Shown piece by piece: positions 1 to 8,910 of a stretch of DNA of 64,000 bases (its first letter is position 1; every line of letters begins with the position of its first letter). The position numbers and the translations under genes are program-made. The notes under the pieces are model-generated. The model did no database searches. It saw only the letters and a list, made by a program, of their open reading frames with translations, and was not told where the DNA came from. Source of the DNA: Microbulbifer variabilis ATCC 700307. GTDB taxonomy: Bacteria; Pseudomonadota; Gammaproteobacteria; Pseudomonadales; Cellvibrionaceae. The stretch spans positions 372,001 through 436,000 of the forward strand of contig NZ_AQYJ01000029.1 of NCBI RefSeq assembly GCF_000380565.1, read 5' to 3'.

Positions 1-297
1 CTGACTTTCTCTTTTGTTGGTGAGATCAGCGGTCACTTTGATCGGGTCTTTGAAGATGAAGTCTGGTTTAATGCGGTAATTGATGAAGACCCTGCGGCTT
101 TACCTGCTGAGGTCAGGCAGCTGGTATATCTCGCTCTTGCCAATGCCTATTGGGTTAAGGGGCAGGAAGATAGTTCCGAGTTTAGTATAGCCTCTGACTA
201 TTTTCAGAAGGCAGAAAGTCTGGCTGACTGTCCCTCGACAATGCAGGATGCTTGCAAGCAATTAAGTCAAATGGTTGTAACCCTGGGCAAAGCCTAA
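1..297 (+). CDS. C-terminal part of a TPR-like protein (cut by window edge)
   Basis: The frame is open from base 1 to the TAA at 295-297, giving 98 residues with no start in view, so the gene begins outside the window. The visible part is helical and reads like the end of a tetratricopeptide protein: repeated Leu/Ala/Tyr helix patterns (for example LVYLALANAYWVKGQ) and two cysteines near the end. Its stop overlaps the ATG of the ABC ATPase gene (TAATG), which implies translational coupling and places it in the export operon that follows. It resembles the periplasmic protein two genes later in general character only. Function unknown; an accessory role for the exporter is inference. Confidence 0.6.
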   Translation: MTFSFVGEISGHFDRVFEDEVWFNAVIDEDPAALPAEVRQLVYLALANAYWVKGQEDSSEFSIASDYFQKAESLADCPSTMQDACKQLSQMVVTLGKA

Positions 298-1031
298 TGC
301 TGGTTGAACTTAATAATGTATCTAAACGCTATGCGATGGGTGATGTTTGGGTGGATGCGCTCAAAGAAATCACTCTTTCCCTGGATAAAGGCGAATTTTT
401 AGCTGTTAAAGGCCCGAGTGGCAGCGGAAAGAGCACCTTGCTGAATATTTTGTCTGCACTTGATCAGTGCGATTCCGGCACCGTTCAGGTAGGGGGGGTT
501 AATGTTGGGGCGTTGGGCGAGCACAAGCGCTCGAGGTTCCGCAACCGGCATATTGGCATCGTGTTTCAGTCCTTTAACCTGATACCGGTACTGACCGCTT
601 TGGAAAATGTGATGTATCCGCTGACTCTCAGGGGGGTGAAAGATGCAAAGCCGCGGGCTTTACAGGCACTGAAAGATGTCGGTCTAGAAAAGCAGGTTAA
701 TCAGAGGCCTACACAACTGTCTGGTGGGCAGATGCAACGGGTAGCCATAGCCCGGGCGATTGTTACACGGCCCGATATTGTGCTGGCTGACGAGCCTACT
801 GCAAATCTGGACTCAAAAACCTCTGAAAATATTATGGCGTTGATACAGAAACTGAATAAGGAGCAGGGTGTCACCTTCGTTATATCCACACACGATAATT
901 ATGTGACCAGCCTGGCTTCCAGAGTTATTACTATTCTGGATGGAAAATTAGTGGGAGATAGTCTTGCTGAAAATAGGCAGGCCAATAAATATTCAGAAAC
1001 TGTTCTTGATGAATCGGGGGTAGAGGTATGA
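297..1031 (+). CDS. ABC transporter ATP-binding protein (MacB/LolD type)
   Basis: A 244-residue nucleotide-binding subunit that would power a FtsX-type permease at the inner membrane. Visible motifs: Walker A GPSGSGKST (about 39-47), Q-loop FQSFNLIP (about 90-97), signature LSGGQ (141-145) and Walker B with catalytic Glu IVLADEPTA (161-169). Length and the FNLIP/LSGGQMQRVAIARA style are typical of the MacB/LolD family. I chose ATG 297 rather than an in-frame codon at 252, because it overlaps the previous stop (TAATG) and directly precedes the usual start of the fold. The stop overlaps the next start (ATGA at 1028). The substrate is not evident; the LolA-like and beta-barrel neighbours suggest lipoproteins, lipids or another hydrophobic cargo. 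Confidence 0.93.
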   Translation: MLVELNNVSKRYAMGDVWVDALKEITLSLDKGEFLAVKGPSGSGKSTLLNILSALDQCDSGTVQVGGVNVGALGEHKRSRFRNRHIGIVFQSFNLIPVLTALENVMYPLTLRGVKDAKPRALQALKDVGLEKQVNQRPTQLSGGQMQRVAIARAIVTRPDIVLADEPTANLDSKTSENIMALIQKLNKEQGVTFVISTHDNYVTSLASRVITILDGKLVGDSLAENRQANKYSETVLDESGVEV

Positions 1032-1732
1032 AGTTATTTACTCAGCAATATGCTCTGAGATTTTTTGTTATCTTTTTTATTTTAGCCAGCCATCTATCAA
1101 AAGTATGGGCTGAAGAATATATACCACCCACTGAGATTCCCCCTGAGAATAGTGAGCGGGCTTTACTGATAGCTGGATTAAATGAAAATTCCACCCCGGA
1201 ACAAAAAAAAGTTGCCTACTTAGCCGAGCTGGCATTGCTCACTTCCTCGGCCGATACACAAGTGGCGCAAGTGGAATTGCTGGAAGAGAAGATCACTCAA
1301 TTACTGAAGTCACAGGATAATGATTCAGAACTAAGTGCCGCCCTGGGTTCAGCGATCTCGTTTCGATCCAGTTTTTATACAGACCAGCTGGCAAAGCTTT
1401 CCTTATTCTCAAGAAGGGGAAATCGCATTATGGATAGAGCTGTTAAACAAGCCCCCTTTGACTTGGGTGCCCGGTTACAGCGCGGCATCAGCTGTGCAAA
1501 TATGCCGGCGTTCCTTCGTCGAGCCCGCTATGCGGTTGAAGATCTAGAACTGGTTCAGCAACAAATAGGTGGGAAATATGGCGAAGAGTTCCAGGCATTT
1601 GTCGAGTTCTACCTGGCGCAGGCCTATAGTCGTAATAAGCAGGCAGAGAAGGCCCGAAGCCTTTGGGCAAAGCTGGCGGGCTCTGAAACCAATTGGGCGC
1701 AAAAGTCTCGCCAGGCGCTGGAGAAGTTGTAA
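1028..1732 (+). CDS. Secreted TPR-like hypothetical protein of the ABC operon
   Basis: A 234-residue protein with a clear Sec signal peptide (hydrophobic stretch at about 10-27, cleavage after VWA), so it is probably periplasmic. The mature part is alpha-helical, with a tetratricopeptide-like C-terminal third (about 160-234, with YLAQAYSRNKQAEKARSLW). The start overlaps the ATPase stop (ATGA) and the stop lies 2 bp before the permease ATG, so it is made together with the transporter. I do not recognise a named family. Its place between ATPase and permease suggests an accessory subunit of the same exporter; that is inference from context. Confidence 0.8.
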   Translation: MKLFTQQYALRFFVIFFILASHLSKVWAEEYIPPTEIPPENSERALLIAGLNENSTPEQKKVAYLAELALLTSSADTQVAQVELLEEKITQLLKSQDNDSELSAALGSAISFRSSFYTDQLAKLSLFSRRGNRIMDRAVKQAPFDLGARLQRGISCANMPAFLRRARYAVEDLELVQQQIGGKYGEEFQAFVEFYLAQAYSRNKQAEKARSLWAKLAGSETNWAQKSRQALEKL

Positions 1733-1734
1733 CC

Positions 1735-2964
1735 ATGACTCTGGGTTGGAAAGTAGCACTGTTAAATATCCTGAGAAATGGACGGCGTAGTCTGATTACT
1801 CTGGCAGCAGTTGTATTTGGTTGCACGAGCCTGATTATATTTGGTGGCTTTGTGCAGTCTATGTACGATGGTATGCGTGAGAGTATGATTCGTTCGCAGT
1901 TAGGTCATATCCAGGTTTACGCAGAGGGGTTCGATCAGTATGGTAAGGCTGAACCAGAGAAATACCTTATCTCCTCTGCTGACTTAGTAGAGATTAGCGA
2001 TGTAATTGAAGAGCAAATCCAGGCTTTGGTGGTGGCTCCACGACTAAATTTTAATGGGCTTCTCAGTGATGGAAAACAGTCTATAGCCATAACGGGGGTT
2101 GGTATCGATGCGGAGAAAGAAGTTCTCCTTTCCTCCGCTATTCATATTGTTGCAGGAGAGGACCTGTTTCCTGAAGATGCGGCTGCTGCGCACCTTGGAG
2201 AGGGGCTGTTTAATTCACTGGATGCTGAAATAGGGGACTATTTGACCTTGTTGGCTAGCACCCAGGATGGGGCGATCAATGCGGTGGATATCCAAATTGC
2301 TGGAGTGATTAGCACTGGTGTAAAAGAGCTGGATGATCGTCTACTTCGCGTCAATTTACCTCTTGCCCAGGAGTTGCTTTATACCTCAGATGTAACCAGG
2401 CTGGTTGTCCTTTTGGACGATACCAAAATGACCGACAAAGTCGTTGGTGATTTGCAAAGGATATTTCAACAGCAGGGTCTAAAACTGGAAATAAAGAGTT
2501 GGTGGGATCTGGCTGGTTATTATCACCAGGTCGTCGGGCTATTCAATGGTGTCTTTGGTTTTATTACAGTTATTGTATTGGTAATTGTGGCTTTAAGTAT
2601 CTCCAACACCATGCTGATGGCAGTGATGGAGCGCACTCGCGAGATTGGTACTATTCGAGCCATGGGGGGAACCCCCACCCAAGTGGTCGGGTTAATTCTT
2701 CTGGAATCCGTATTCCTGGGTATTATCGGTAGTCTTTTAGGTCTACTTGTAGGCGTTCTGGCTGCTAAAGGCATCACCTATGCGGAGTGGATGATGCCGC
2801 GCCCACCGGGTAGTACCCAAGATTACCCTATACGGGTATTTGTAGTTTCTGAAATTTTAATCAAAACCTTTGTCTTGGGATTTTTCATCTCTTTGGTTTC
2901 CAGTATTTATCCTGCCGTGAAAGCATCCAGAATACCCGTAGTGAATGCTCTGAGGTTTACCTGA
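1735..2964 (+). CDS. ABC transporter permease, FtsX/MacB family
   Basis: 409 residues with the MacB/LolC/LolE layout: one N-terminal membrane helix (about 20-45), a large periplasmic domain (about 50-265), then three C-terminal helices ending in the conserved tail PAVKASRIPVVNALRF. The cytosolic coupling segment ERTREIGTIRAMGG after the second helix is diagnostic of the FtsX family. ATG 1735 was chosen because it follows the previous stop by 2 bp and the reading then starts with a normal short cytosolic N-terminus; a longer frame from 1693 would overlap the upstream gene. It pairs with the ATPase at 297. A single permease gene implies a homodimer, as in MacB, rather than the LolCE heterodimer. 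Confidence 0.92.
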   Translation: MTLGWKVALLNILRNGRRSLITLAAVVFGCTSLIIFGGFVQSMYDGMRESMIRSQLGHIQVYAEGFDQYGKAEPEKYLISSADLVEISDVIEEQIQALVVAPRLNFNGLLSDGKQSIAITGVGIDAEKEVLLSSAIHIVAGEDLFPEDAAAAHLGEGLFNSLDAEIGDYLTLLASTQDGAINAVDIQIAGVISTGVKELDDRLLRVNLPLAQELLYTSDVTRLVVLLDDTKMTDKVVGDLQRIFQQQGLKLEIKSWWDLAGYYHQVVGLFNGVFGFITVIVLVIVALSISNTMLMAVMERTREIGTIRAMGGTPTQVVGLILLESVFLGIIGSLLGLLVGVLAAKGITYAEWMMPRPPGSTQDYPIRVFVVSEILIKTFVLGFFISLVSSIYPAVKASRIPVVNALRFT

Positions 2965-3012
2965 TGTTAATGCGAGCTATCCAGTGACGTGAGGCTTAGA
3001 AAGAGTATTGTG

Positions 3013-3756
3013 ATGGAAAAATATCGCTTTGGTTTTTGGATTGTGTTTTTGCTTGCTTTCAGTCTATCGTCAAAAGCTGAAGTGACAGCGGAATACCTGG
3101 TAAATCGACTGGATGAGGTCAGGGGCTATAGGGATCAAGGATTTGTATTCGATATCACTAATATCAGCTACAAAAAAGATAAAGAGCCCCGAACAAATAC
3201 GCTCAGTGTTAAAGTCTTCAATGATAAATCCCTGATTCGTTTCGAGTCACCCGCCCGAGAACGGGGCCGGACAATGTTGAAAGAAGACTCCAATATGTGG
3301 CTCTATATTCCGGGGACCCGCCGTATTATCCGAATAGCGCCTTCGCAGCGTTTAATTGGGGAGACCAGTAATGGAGATGTAGTGGGCACTAACTTCTCCA
3401 GGGACTACCGTGCAAAAATTGTTGGTGAGGAATCAGTCGAAGCGCAGGAGTATTGGTTGTTGGAGTTAACTTCGACTGCTTCCGGCGTAGCATATACCAA
3501 AGTAAAGGTATGGATGGCAAAAGCCGACGGCCATCAACCGTTAAAAAGTGAGTTTTATTCCCGCTCCGACCGCCTCTTGAAAACAGCATTTTACAAAGAG
3601 TATAAAAAGTACTCTGGCGAATTGAAAGTACACAAGATTTTGTTAGTTGATGCACTGATGCAGGATAACTATACCTGGATGAAGTTTGATAATTACCAGC
3701 TTGAAGCGCTAGATCCGGCTATTTTTCAAAAGGCTTCTCTGGGTAGGCTGAATTAA
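3013..3756 (+). CDS. Outer-membrane lipoprotein-sorting protein, LolA-like
   Basis: About 247 residues with a Sec signal peptide (hydrophobic core about 6-20, cleavage near SSKA). The rest matches the LolA-like family annotated as outer-membrane lipoprotein-sorting protein: short beta strands with the stretches DKSLIRFESPARERGRTML and MWLYIPGTRRIIRI, then TNFSRDY. Such proteins form a half-open barrel that shields an acyl chain or hydrophobic ligand in the periplasm. It lies 48 bp after the permease gene and 14 bp before the barrel gene. Start: ATG 3013 gives a compact signal peptide; a GTG at 2989 in the same frame is the alternative. Likely role: periplasmic carrier between the ABC exporter and the outer membrane (inference). 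Confidence 0.85.
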   Translation: MEKYRFGFWIVFLLAFSLSSKAEVTAEYLVNRLDEVRGYRDQGFVFDITNISYKKDKEPRTNTLSVKVFNDKSLIRFESPARERGRTMLKEDSNMWLYIPGTRRIIRIAPSQRLIGETSNGDVVGTNFSRDYRAKIVGEESVEAQEYWLLELTSTASGVAYTKVKVWMAKADGHQPLKSEFYSRSDRLLKTAFYKEYKKYSGELKVHKILLVDALMQDNYTWMKFDNYQLEALDPAIFQKASLGRLN

Positions 3757-3770
3757 AAGAAGTAAAGATC

Positions 3771-5156
3771 ATGGCAAATCCTAGCTTGGTCCGGCAAAAG
3801 CTGGCTATTTTTTTGTGTATTGCTTCACTACCTCCCTTAGTCATTGCACAGGAGTATGAAGATCCGTTTTCAACCGAATCTTCCGAAGCCAATCTGGCGG
3901 GTGAGCTCGGTAGTGATATGTTGGAAAATTCTGCTTCATGGAACTTTGATGTCTCTGCTATTGCCTACCACCAGCAAAATAGCGTTAGGGACAATCAATA
4001 CTTTAATCCTGGAGGGTTGGTTTTTCGTGAAAGGGAGTCCCAACTGGCATTGGATTTAAGTGGCCAGTTTTCTACCGGTTCTTATTTTTCCGCTTATACA
4101 CGTTTAGCTCTCGTAGGGGACTATCGAGTAGATGAATCAGGAGGTGCTTCTGATGAGTTCAGCCACTACTTATTAGAAGGCTATTTATCCTCCTATTCCT
4201 CTAATCGACGATTTGGAGTGAATGTTGGGCGCATGAAGCCTCAGTGGAGCAATGGCTACAACTGGTCACCCGCAAATTTACTCAAGCCTGTTTATGATCG
4301 CCCAAACCTGGATACCGATGACCTGACCCAACAACAAGGGTGGGATATGGTTCATCTGGATTTTCGCTACGGGGATTGGAATACGGGTTTCTACTTTGCT
4401 GAAGTGGAAGATACCTTGGACCGAAATCTGGACCTTCCATTTGGCGATAGTGATTATCAGTATGCGTTGGTTTTCAACCGAGAGGGGGACCTGGATACTC
4501 GTCTGGTATTACACCAGCTAGAAGGTGGGGATATTAATGTTGCCCTTGGATTAAGTGCACTAGCTGACGATAATATCACTCTAAGGTTTGAGGGCGCCTG
4601 GGAGCACCAGCGGGAGCTAGCACTGGCAGGTGATATGCAATACGCTGACCTGCAGGATCGCGGTTACTTGAAAGCAGTTCTCGGCACCCAAGTAAGTTTA
4701 AATGATGGTTGGGATATTACGGCAGAATATCTGTATAACGAACATGGTTATACAGCGGAAGAGTGGGATCAGGTAATTGAGCAAATAGATGTAGCTAAGC
4801 TGAATCTCACTCAGCCAGGCTTTTCCCTGACAAGCCTACAATCAACAGAGGCGCACACAGCTTTTAATTTCCTGATTGATAGCTTTGGCTTGTTATCTGT
4901 GGGGCAGGTACGACGGGAATATCTGTTTTTTATGTGGGGGAATACGCGTGTAGAGCGTAAATTCCAATATCGTCAAAGTATCCAATACAATATTGATGAT
5001 CAGAGTCAATACCACAATCTGGAATTTATCCAGAATTGGACGGAACATTTCAGTACAAGGCTCCAGGCTCAAGTATTTTCCGGCTGTGATAGCTGTGAAT
5101 TTGGCCTGGTTCCCAGTGAGCATCTACTGCGATTGAGTTTCTATTACGATTTCTAG
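3771..5156 (+). CDS. Outer-membrane beta-barrel protein (DUF1302-like)
   Basis: 461 residues, signal peptide ending near VIAQ, then alternating hydrophobic/polar strands rich in aromatic residues, ending in Phe (FYYDF), the usual signal for insertion by the BAM complex. The segment NVGRMKPQWSNGYNWSPANL resembles the conserved GRQ..WG..N.. turn of DUF1302 and similar barrels. Two cysteines (CDSC) lie near the end. It is the last gene of the operon with the ABC exporter and LolA-like carrier, which suggests an outer-membrane acceptor or exit channel. The exact family is uncertain; the barrel nature is secure. Confidence 0.82.
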   Translation: MANPSLVRQKLAIFLCIASLPPLVIAQEYEDPFSTESSEANLAGELGSDMLENSASWNFDVSAIAYHQQNSVRDNQYFNPGGLVFRERESQLALDLSGQFSTGSYFSAYTRLALVGDYRVDESGGASDEFSHYLLEGYLSSYSSNRRFGVNVGRMKPQWSNGYNWSPANLLKPVYDRPNLDTDDLTQQQGWDMVHLDFRYGDWNTGFYFAEVEDTLDRNLDLPFGDSDYQYALVFNREGDLDTRLVLHQLEGGDINVALGLSALADDNITLRFEGAWEHQRELALAGDMQYADLQDRGYLKAVLGTQVSLNDGWDITAEYLYNEHGYTAEEWDQVIEQIDVAKLNLTQPGFSLTSLQSTEAHTAFNFLIDSFGLLSVGQVRREYLFFMWGNTRVERKFQYRQSIQYNIDDQSQYHNLEFIQNWTEHFSTRLQAQVFSGCDSCEFGLVPSEHLLRLSFYYDF

Positions 5157-5245
5157 TTTTTTTATACTAGAGGATGTATAACTGGAATAGCAAAGTGTTC
5201 TCTGATACTTATATAGAATTAACAGGTCTATTTAGCCCAAAGTAT

Positions 5246-7549
5246 TTAATAGTTTCCAGTAAGTAGTACTTCATATTTTTTTGCTTTTTCGAGATTGCCA
5301 GATTCACGATGAATAGAGATTATTGCCTGCAATATATCTGGTGAGGATGGGAACTGATCCAATCCTTTTTCAAGTACTGAAAGTGCCTGCAATGGTTCTT
5401 TGGCCGAGTGTAAGGCAATAGCATATACGTAGATATAGCGACTATTGGTTTCCTGGGCTTCTGCAGCTTGTTGCAAAAAGTAAATTGCCTCTGAGTGGCG
5501 GCTCTGCCGTATCAAAGATAGCCCCAAGGAGTGCTGAACTGCCGCTTTGCTTTCGGCTCGTTTCAGGCCTTGCCGCAGTAGTTTCTCAGCCTCCTCCTCA
5601 CGCTCCTCAACTCGATACAGGTCCGCCAGATTCACGTAGGCAGGGACATAATAGGGGGCACTCTTAATTGCTCGCCGAAAAAAAACTTCTGCCTGGCTGG
5701 AATTACCTCTCTGTCTGTGTAGTTCGCCCAGATTGACCAGGGATTCCGGGCGATCACTATTAAATAACTCTGAGGCGGTGTACTCCTTAAGTGCTGTGTA
5801 AAACTGCTTCTGAACGGGGCCTGGGTAATTATTTAGGGGCAATGATCCCAGTGCATTGGCGGCTAGCGAGCGTGTTACGCGTTCACGCTCAAAGAGAAGG
5901 GGAATGCCCAGTGCCGGGCGAAATTGTGCTGGTACTCTATCCAGTGATTGGGCTAGAGCCAAACTGAGAAGCGGTTCGTTACCTTGCGCTATTGCCTGTA
6001 ATAGCTGGGCGGAATGACGTGTGAAATACTGGGGGAGTAGGGTTACTGCGGTCGCCCTCGCAATTGCTGGCTGTGTGGAATCTGTAATTAGCTGGCTTAG
6101 TTTTTTCTCCCCATCGATTGCTTGGAAAAATCCTGCGTGAAGCGCTTCGCCGTAATGAGACTTGTCGGGGGCGCCGAACTTTCTGCGCAGTACATCAGTT
6201 GCCCATTGGTTGGTTTGTTCCTGGTGGCAGCTGAGGCAGGCATTGGGTGTGTTTAACTTATCAGAAAGGTCTGGCCTTGGGATTCGAAAACTATGATCCC
6301 GACGGCTATCTACCTGCATATAGTTTTTTGATGGCATATGACAATTGACGCATCTTGCACCGGAGCTATTAACAGGGTGAAGGTGGTGATCGACTTGCGC
6401 AAATTTTTCCGGGAGGTGGCACTGGGAACAGACACCATCGCTACTACTGCGCAGCTGTAAGCTATGTGGTTCATGGCAATTGCTACAGGTAACTCCTGCT
6501 GCATACATTTTACTCTGCAGGAATGAACCGTAAACATAGACTTCCTCGTTAATTTGACCATCTATATGATAGAGCGGCGGTAGCAGCAGGGCGGGATTAT
6601 AGTGATCCAGAAATTGGCTGCCAGCTTTTGCGCCGGGAAAGAAAGTAGTGCGCCTGGAGTGACACTGGGCACAGATTTGTAGTTCTTGATTTTTTTGGGA
6701 TACCTTATTTTTGGCAATGCCACTTTCATGGTCCATTTCCCAATTGGTCGCCCTGACCGAATGCAGTTCAACAGGAAATCCAAAATTTTTGATCTTTAAC
6801 TGCTTGTTCTCAGCCCACTCTAGATGTTTGGATGCTGACCCGTGGCAGGACTCACATGCAACATTGATTTCGGACCAGCTGGTTTTAAAGCTATCGGTAT
6901 TTAGGTCGTAATTTTTTTGTAGTTTTGTGGAGTGGCAGTCCGCACACATAAAATTCCAATTTTGATTGATGCCGCTCCAGTGTAGGGAGTGCTTATGTGA
7001 GATCTTCTCATCTGGATATAGGTGGAACCATCGCTGCCCCCCCTCTGCCTTGGACCGACTATCCCACGCAATACTGAGTGCCTGGAGGCGTCCGCCGGGA
7101 GACTGAATCAAGTATTGTTGCAGTGGTACTGCGCCAAATGTATAGGCAATAGGAAAATCTTTTAGCTCGCCGTTGGCCCCATCAGTATTGACGTAATAGT
7201 CCCCTTTCTTTTTATAGAAGGTGGAAGTAATACCCTCATAGGTAAAAGTTGACTGATTAAAATCGCCGAGGATACTCCCTTCATTCGCTTCCTGCATTGC
7301 AAAAGCATGGTGGGAACTTTGCCAGGCGCTGGTCTCTTCCTTATGGCAGTGAGCGCAAAATTTAGACCCTACATAAGTCGTTTCTTTATGCGCAGCTTGA
7401 CCTATCTGCTGATTATGAGTTGTGGAGGTATCGAGGTTTTTAACCTTATCTACTTTGGACATACTGCGATCATTCGGCCCACAAGCAATCAGAGCTTGAA
7501 GACTCAAGAGCACGACAAGTCGGGAAATACCGCTGACTATATTTATCAT
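5246..7549 (-). CDS. Octahaem c-type cytochrome lipoprotein with TPR domain
   Basis: 767 residues. The N-terminus has a lipoprotein signal (LIAC lipobox, Cys at about 23). Eight CxxCH haem-binding motifs follow: CAHCH, CADCH, CESCH, CAQCH, CSNCH, CSQCH, CVNCH and CLSCH, between about residues 65 and 430, in the manner of cytochrome c554/NrfA-like multihaem proteins. The C-terminal 170 residues carry about four tetratricopeptide repeats (for example PESLVNLGELHRQRG and PAYVNLADLYR). Expected site: periplasmic face of the outer or inner membrane, in electron transfer. No catalytic site (such as the Lys-ligated haem of NrfA, CxxCK) is visible, so an electron-transfer or sensing role is likelier than nitrite reduction. 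It stands alone, convergent with the barrel gene. Confidence 0.9.
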   Translation of the reverse strand: MINIVSGISRLVVLLSLQALIACGPNDRSMSKVDKVKNLDTSTTHNQQIGQAAHKETTYVGSKFCAHCHKEETSAWQSSHHAFAMQEANEGSILGDFNQSTFTYEGITSTFYKKKGDYYVNTDGANGELKDFPIAYTFGAVPLQQYLIQSPGGRLQALSIAWDSRSKAEGGQRWFHLYPDEKISHKHSLHWSGINQNWNFMCADCHSTKLQKNYDLNTDSFKTSWSEINVACESCHGSASKHLEWAENKQLKIKNFGFPVELHSVRATNWEMDHESGIAKNKVSQKNQELQICAQCHSRRTTFFPGAKAGSQFLDHYNPALLLPPLYHIDGQINEEVYVYGSFLQSKMYAAGVTCSNCHEPHSLQLRSSSDGVCSQCHLPEKFAQVDHHLHPVNSSGARCVNCHMPSKNYMQVDSRRDHSFRIPRPDLSDKLNTPNACLSCHQEQTNQWATDVLRRKFGAPDKSHYGEALHAGFFQAIDGEKKLSQLITDSTQPAIARATAVTLLPQYFTRHSAQLLQAIAQGNEPLLSLALAQSLDRVPAQFRPALGIPLLFERERVTRSLAANALGSLPLNNYPGPVQKQFYTALKEYTASELFNSDRPESLVNLGELHRQRGNSSQAEVFFRRAIKSAPYYVPAYVNLADLYRVEEREEEAEKLLRQGLKRAESKAAVQHSLGLSLIRQSRHSEAIYFLQQAAEAQETNSRYIYVYAIALHSAKEPLQALSVLEKGLDQFPSSPDILQAIISIHRESGNLEKAKKYEVLLTGNY

Positions 7550-7658
7550 AATTCTTGCGTAGTCCTGAATAACCCAGTTCGGCTCTGGGATTGCTAAAGC
7601 AAGATTAGTTCATTCGCCGCCAAAGAGTAACGTTTAACCATTAGGGTGGTTTGTGGGT

Positions 7659-8705
7659 ATGGTCAGGATTCAAGCGTATCTGTTTGCATATGGCTTACTC
7701 GTGTCAGCATATGCCTGCTTTGCTAACGAACGTGGTAGTGCGCCACTTCCTTCATGGAATAGTACTGCTGCAAAGTCCGCTATCGTAACATTCATCGATA
7801 AGGTCACTCAGGAAGGTAGCGCAGATTTCATCCCTCCTGAACAACGTATAGCCGTATTTGATAACGATGGAACCTTATGGGCAGAAAAGCCAGCCTACTT
7901 TCAGCTGCTCTTTGCTATGGATGAAGTAAAGCGGTTGGCACCGGAACACCCTGAATGGAAGTCGGAGCAGCCTTTTGCGGCGATTCTCAACGATGACATG
8001 ATCACCTTGTTGGCACAGGGAAGAACCGGTTTGGAGAAAATGATCGGTGCGACTCATGCGGATATGACCAGAGAAGAATTTAATAAAGTTGTTACTTCCT
8101 GGCTTAATACAGCCAGAAATCCGCTCACAGGAAAGCACTACATTGCTATGTATTACCAGCCAATGCGAGAGCTATTAAATTTCCTGCGCTCGAAAGGATT
8201 TAAAACTTATATAGTTTCTGGAGGTGGCGCAGATTTTATCCGTGTGTTTTCTGAACAGCTATACGGTATTCCTCCAGAGCAGGTTGTTGGTAGCCGACTG
8301 AAAGCCCGCTATGAGGATGGTGATGGCAAGCCGCGTGTTATCACTACTGATGATATCGAATTTGTGAATGATAAAGAAGGCAAACCTATCGGTATTAGCC
8401 AGATGATTGGCCGCCGTCCGATTTTTGCCGCTGGAAACTCCGATGGGGACCTGCAGATGTTGGAGTGGGTAACATCAGGCCCTGGGCCGCGTTTTGGGAT
8501 GTTGATTCATCATACCGATGCAAAAAGGGAGTGGGCTTATGATCGCAATTCCAGGGTGGGACGCTTGGATAAAGCGCTAAAAGCTGCGAAACCCAATGGC
8601 TGGACGGTTGTAGATATGGCCAAGGACTGGAAGGTGATATTTCCCGTCGTACAAACCGCCGAAAAAGAGGACAGAAACGGTGAAAAAGTACATGCGCCAA
8701 ATTAA
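7659..8705 (+). CDS. Secreted HAD-superfamily phosphatase
   Basis: 348 residues with an N-terminal signal peptide (hydrophobic to about 20, then CFANE). HAD motif I is AVFDNDGTLW, with the nucleophile Asp near 68 and the acid/base Asp near 70. Motif II is the Ser of YIVSGGG and motif IV is AAGNSDGDLQML. The layout fits the phosphoserine-phosphatase-like branch and predicts a periplasmic or secreted Mg-dependent phosphatase. ATG 7659 is preferred over GTG 7653 because AGGGTGG at 7643-7649 is then correctly spaced. It precedes an arylsulfatase in the same direction, so both may release inorganic anions from organic substrates; that pairing is inference. Confidence 0.88.
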   Translation: MVRIQAYLFAYGLLVSAYACFANERGSAPLPSWNSTAAKSAIVTFIDKVTQEGSADFIPPEQRIAVFDNDGTLWAEKPAYFQLLFAMDEVKRLAPEHPEWKSEQPFAAILNDDMITLLAQGRTGLEKMIGATHADMTREEFNKVVTSWLNTARNPLTGKHYIAMYYQPMRELLNFLRSKGFKTYIVSGGGADFIRVFSEQLYGIPPEQVVGSRLKARYEDGDGKPRVITTDDIEFVNDKEGKPIGISQMIGRRPIFAAGNSDGDLQMLEWVTSGPGPRFGMLIHHTDAKREWAYDRNSRVGRLDKALKAAKPNGWTVVDMAKDWKVIFPVVQTAEKEDRNGEKVHAPN

Positions 8706-8910
8706 TCAAATCTTTCGCCAGGGAAGCATATCGAGCAGTGTTGGTATAGCAGGCACCAATGGGTAAAGACTTGTCTAATCTTGCTGTATTACCCCTCAAA
8801 GAAAGTGCAAGATTTGAACTCTGGCGCCAATAACAGGGGTCATATTCTGGATATCAGGCAAGGTGCTTTTGTTTTGATATGAGCCCACAAAGCGAGTGAT
8901 GAGGTCCGTC

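Noticed and set aside
5246..7549. Octahaem protein as a nitrite or hydroxylamine reductase
   Set aside because: No CxxCK haem or other catalytic signature is visible and the TPR domain is unlike those enzymes.
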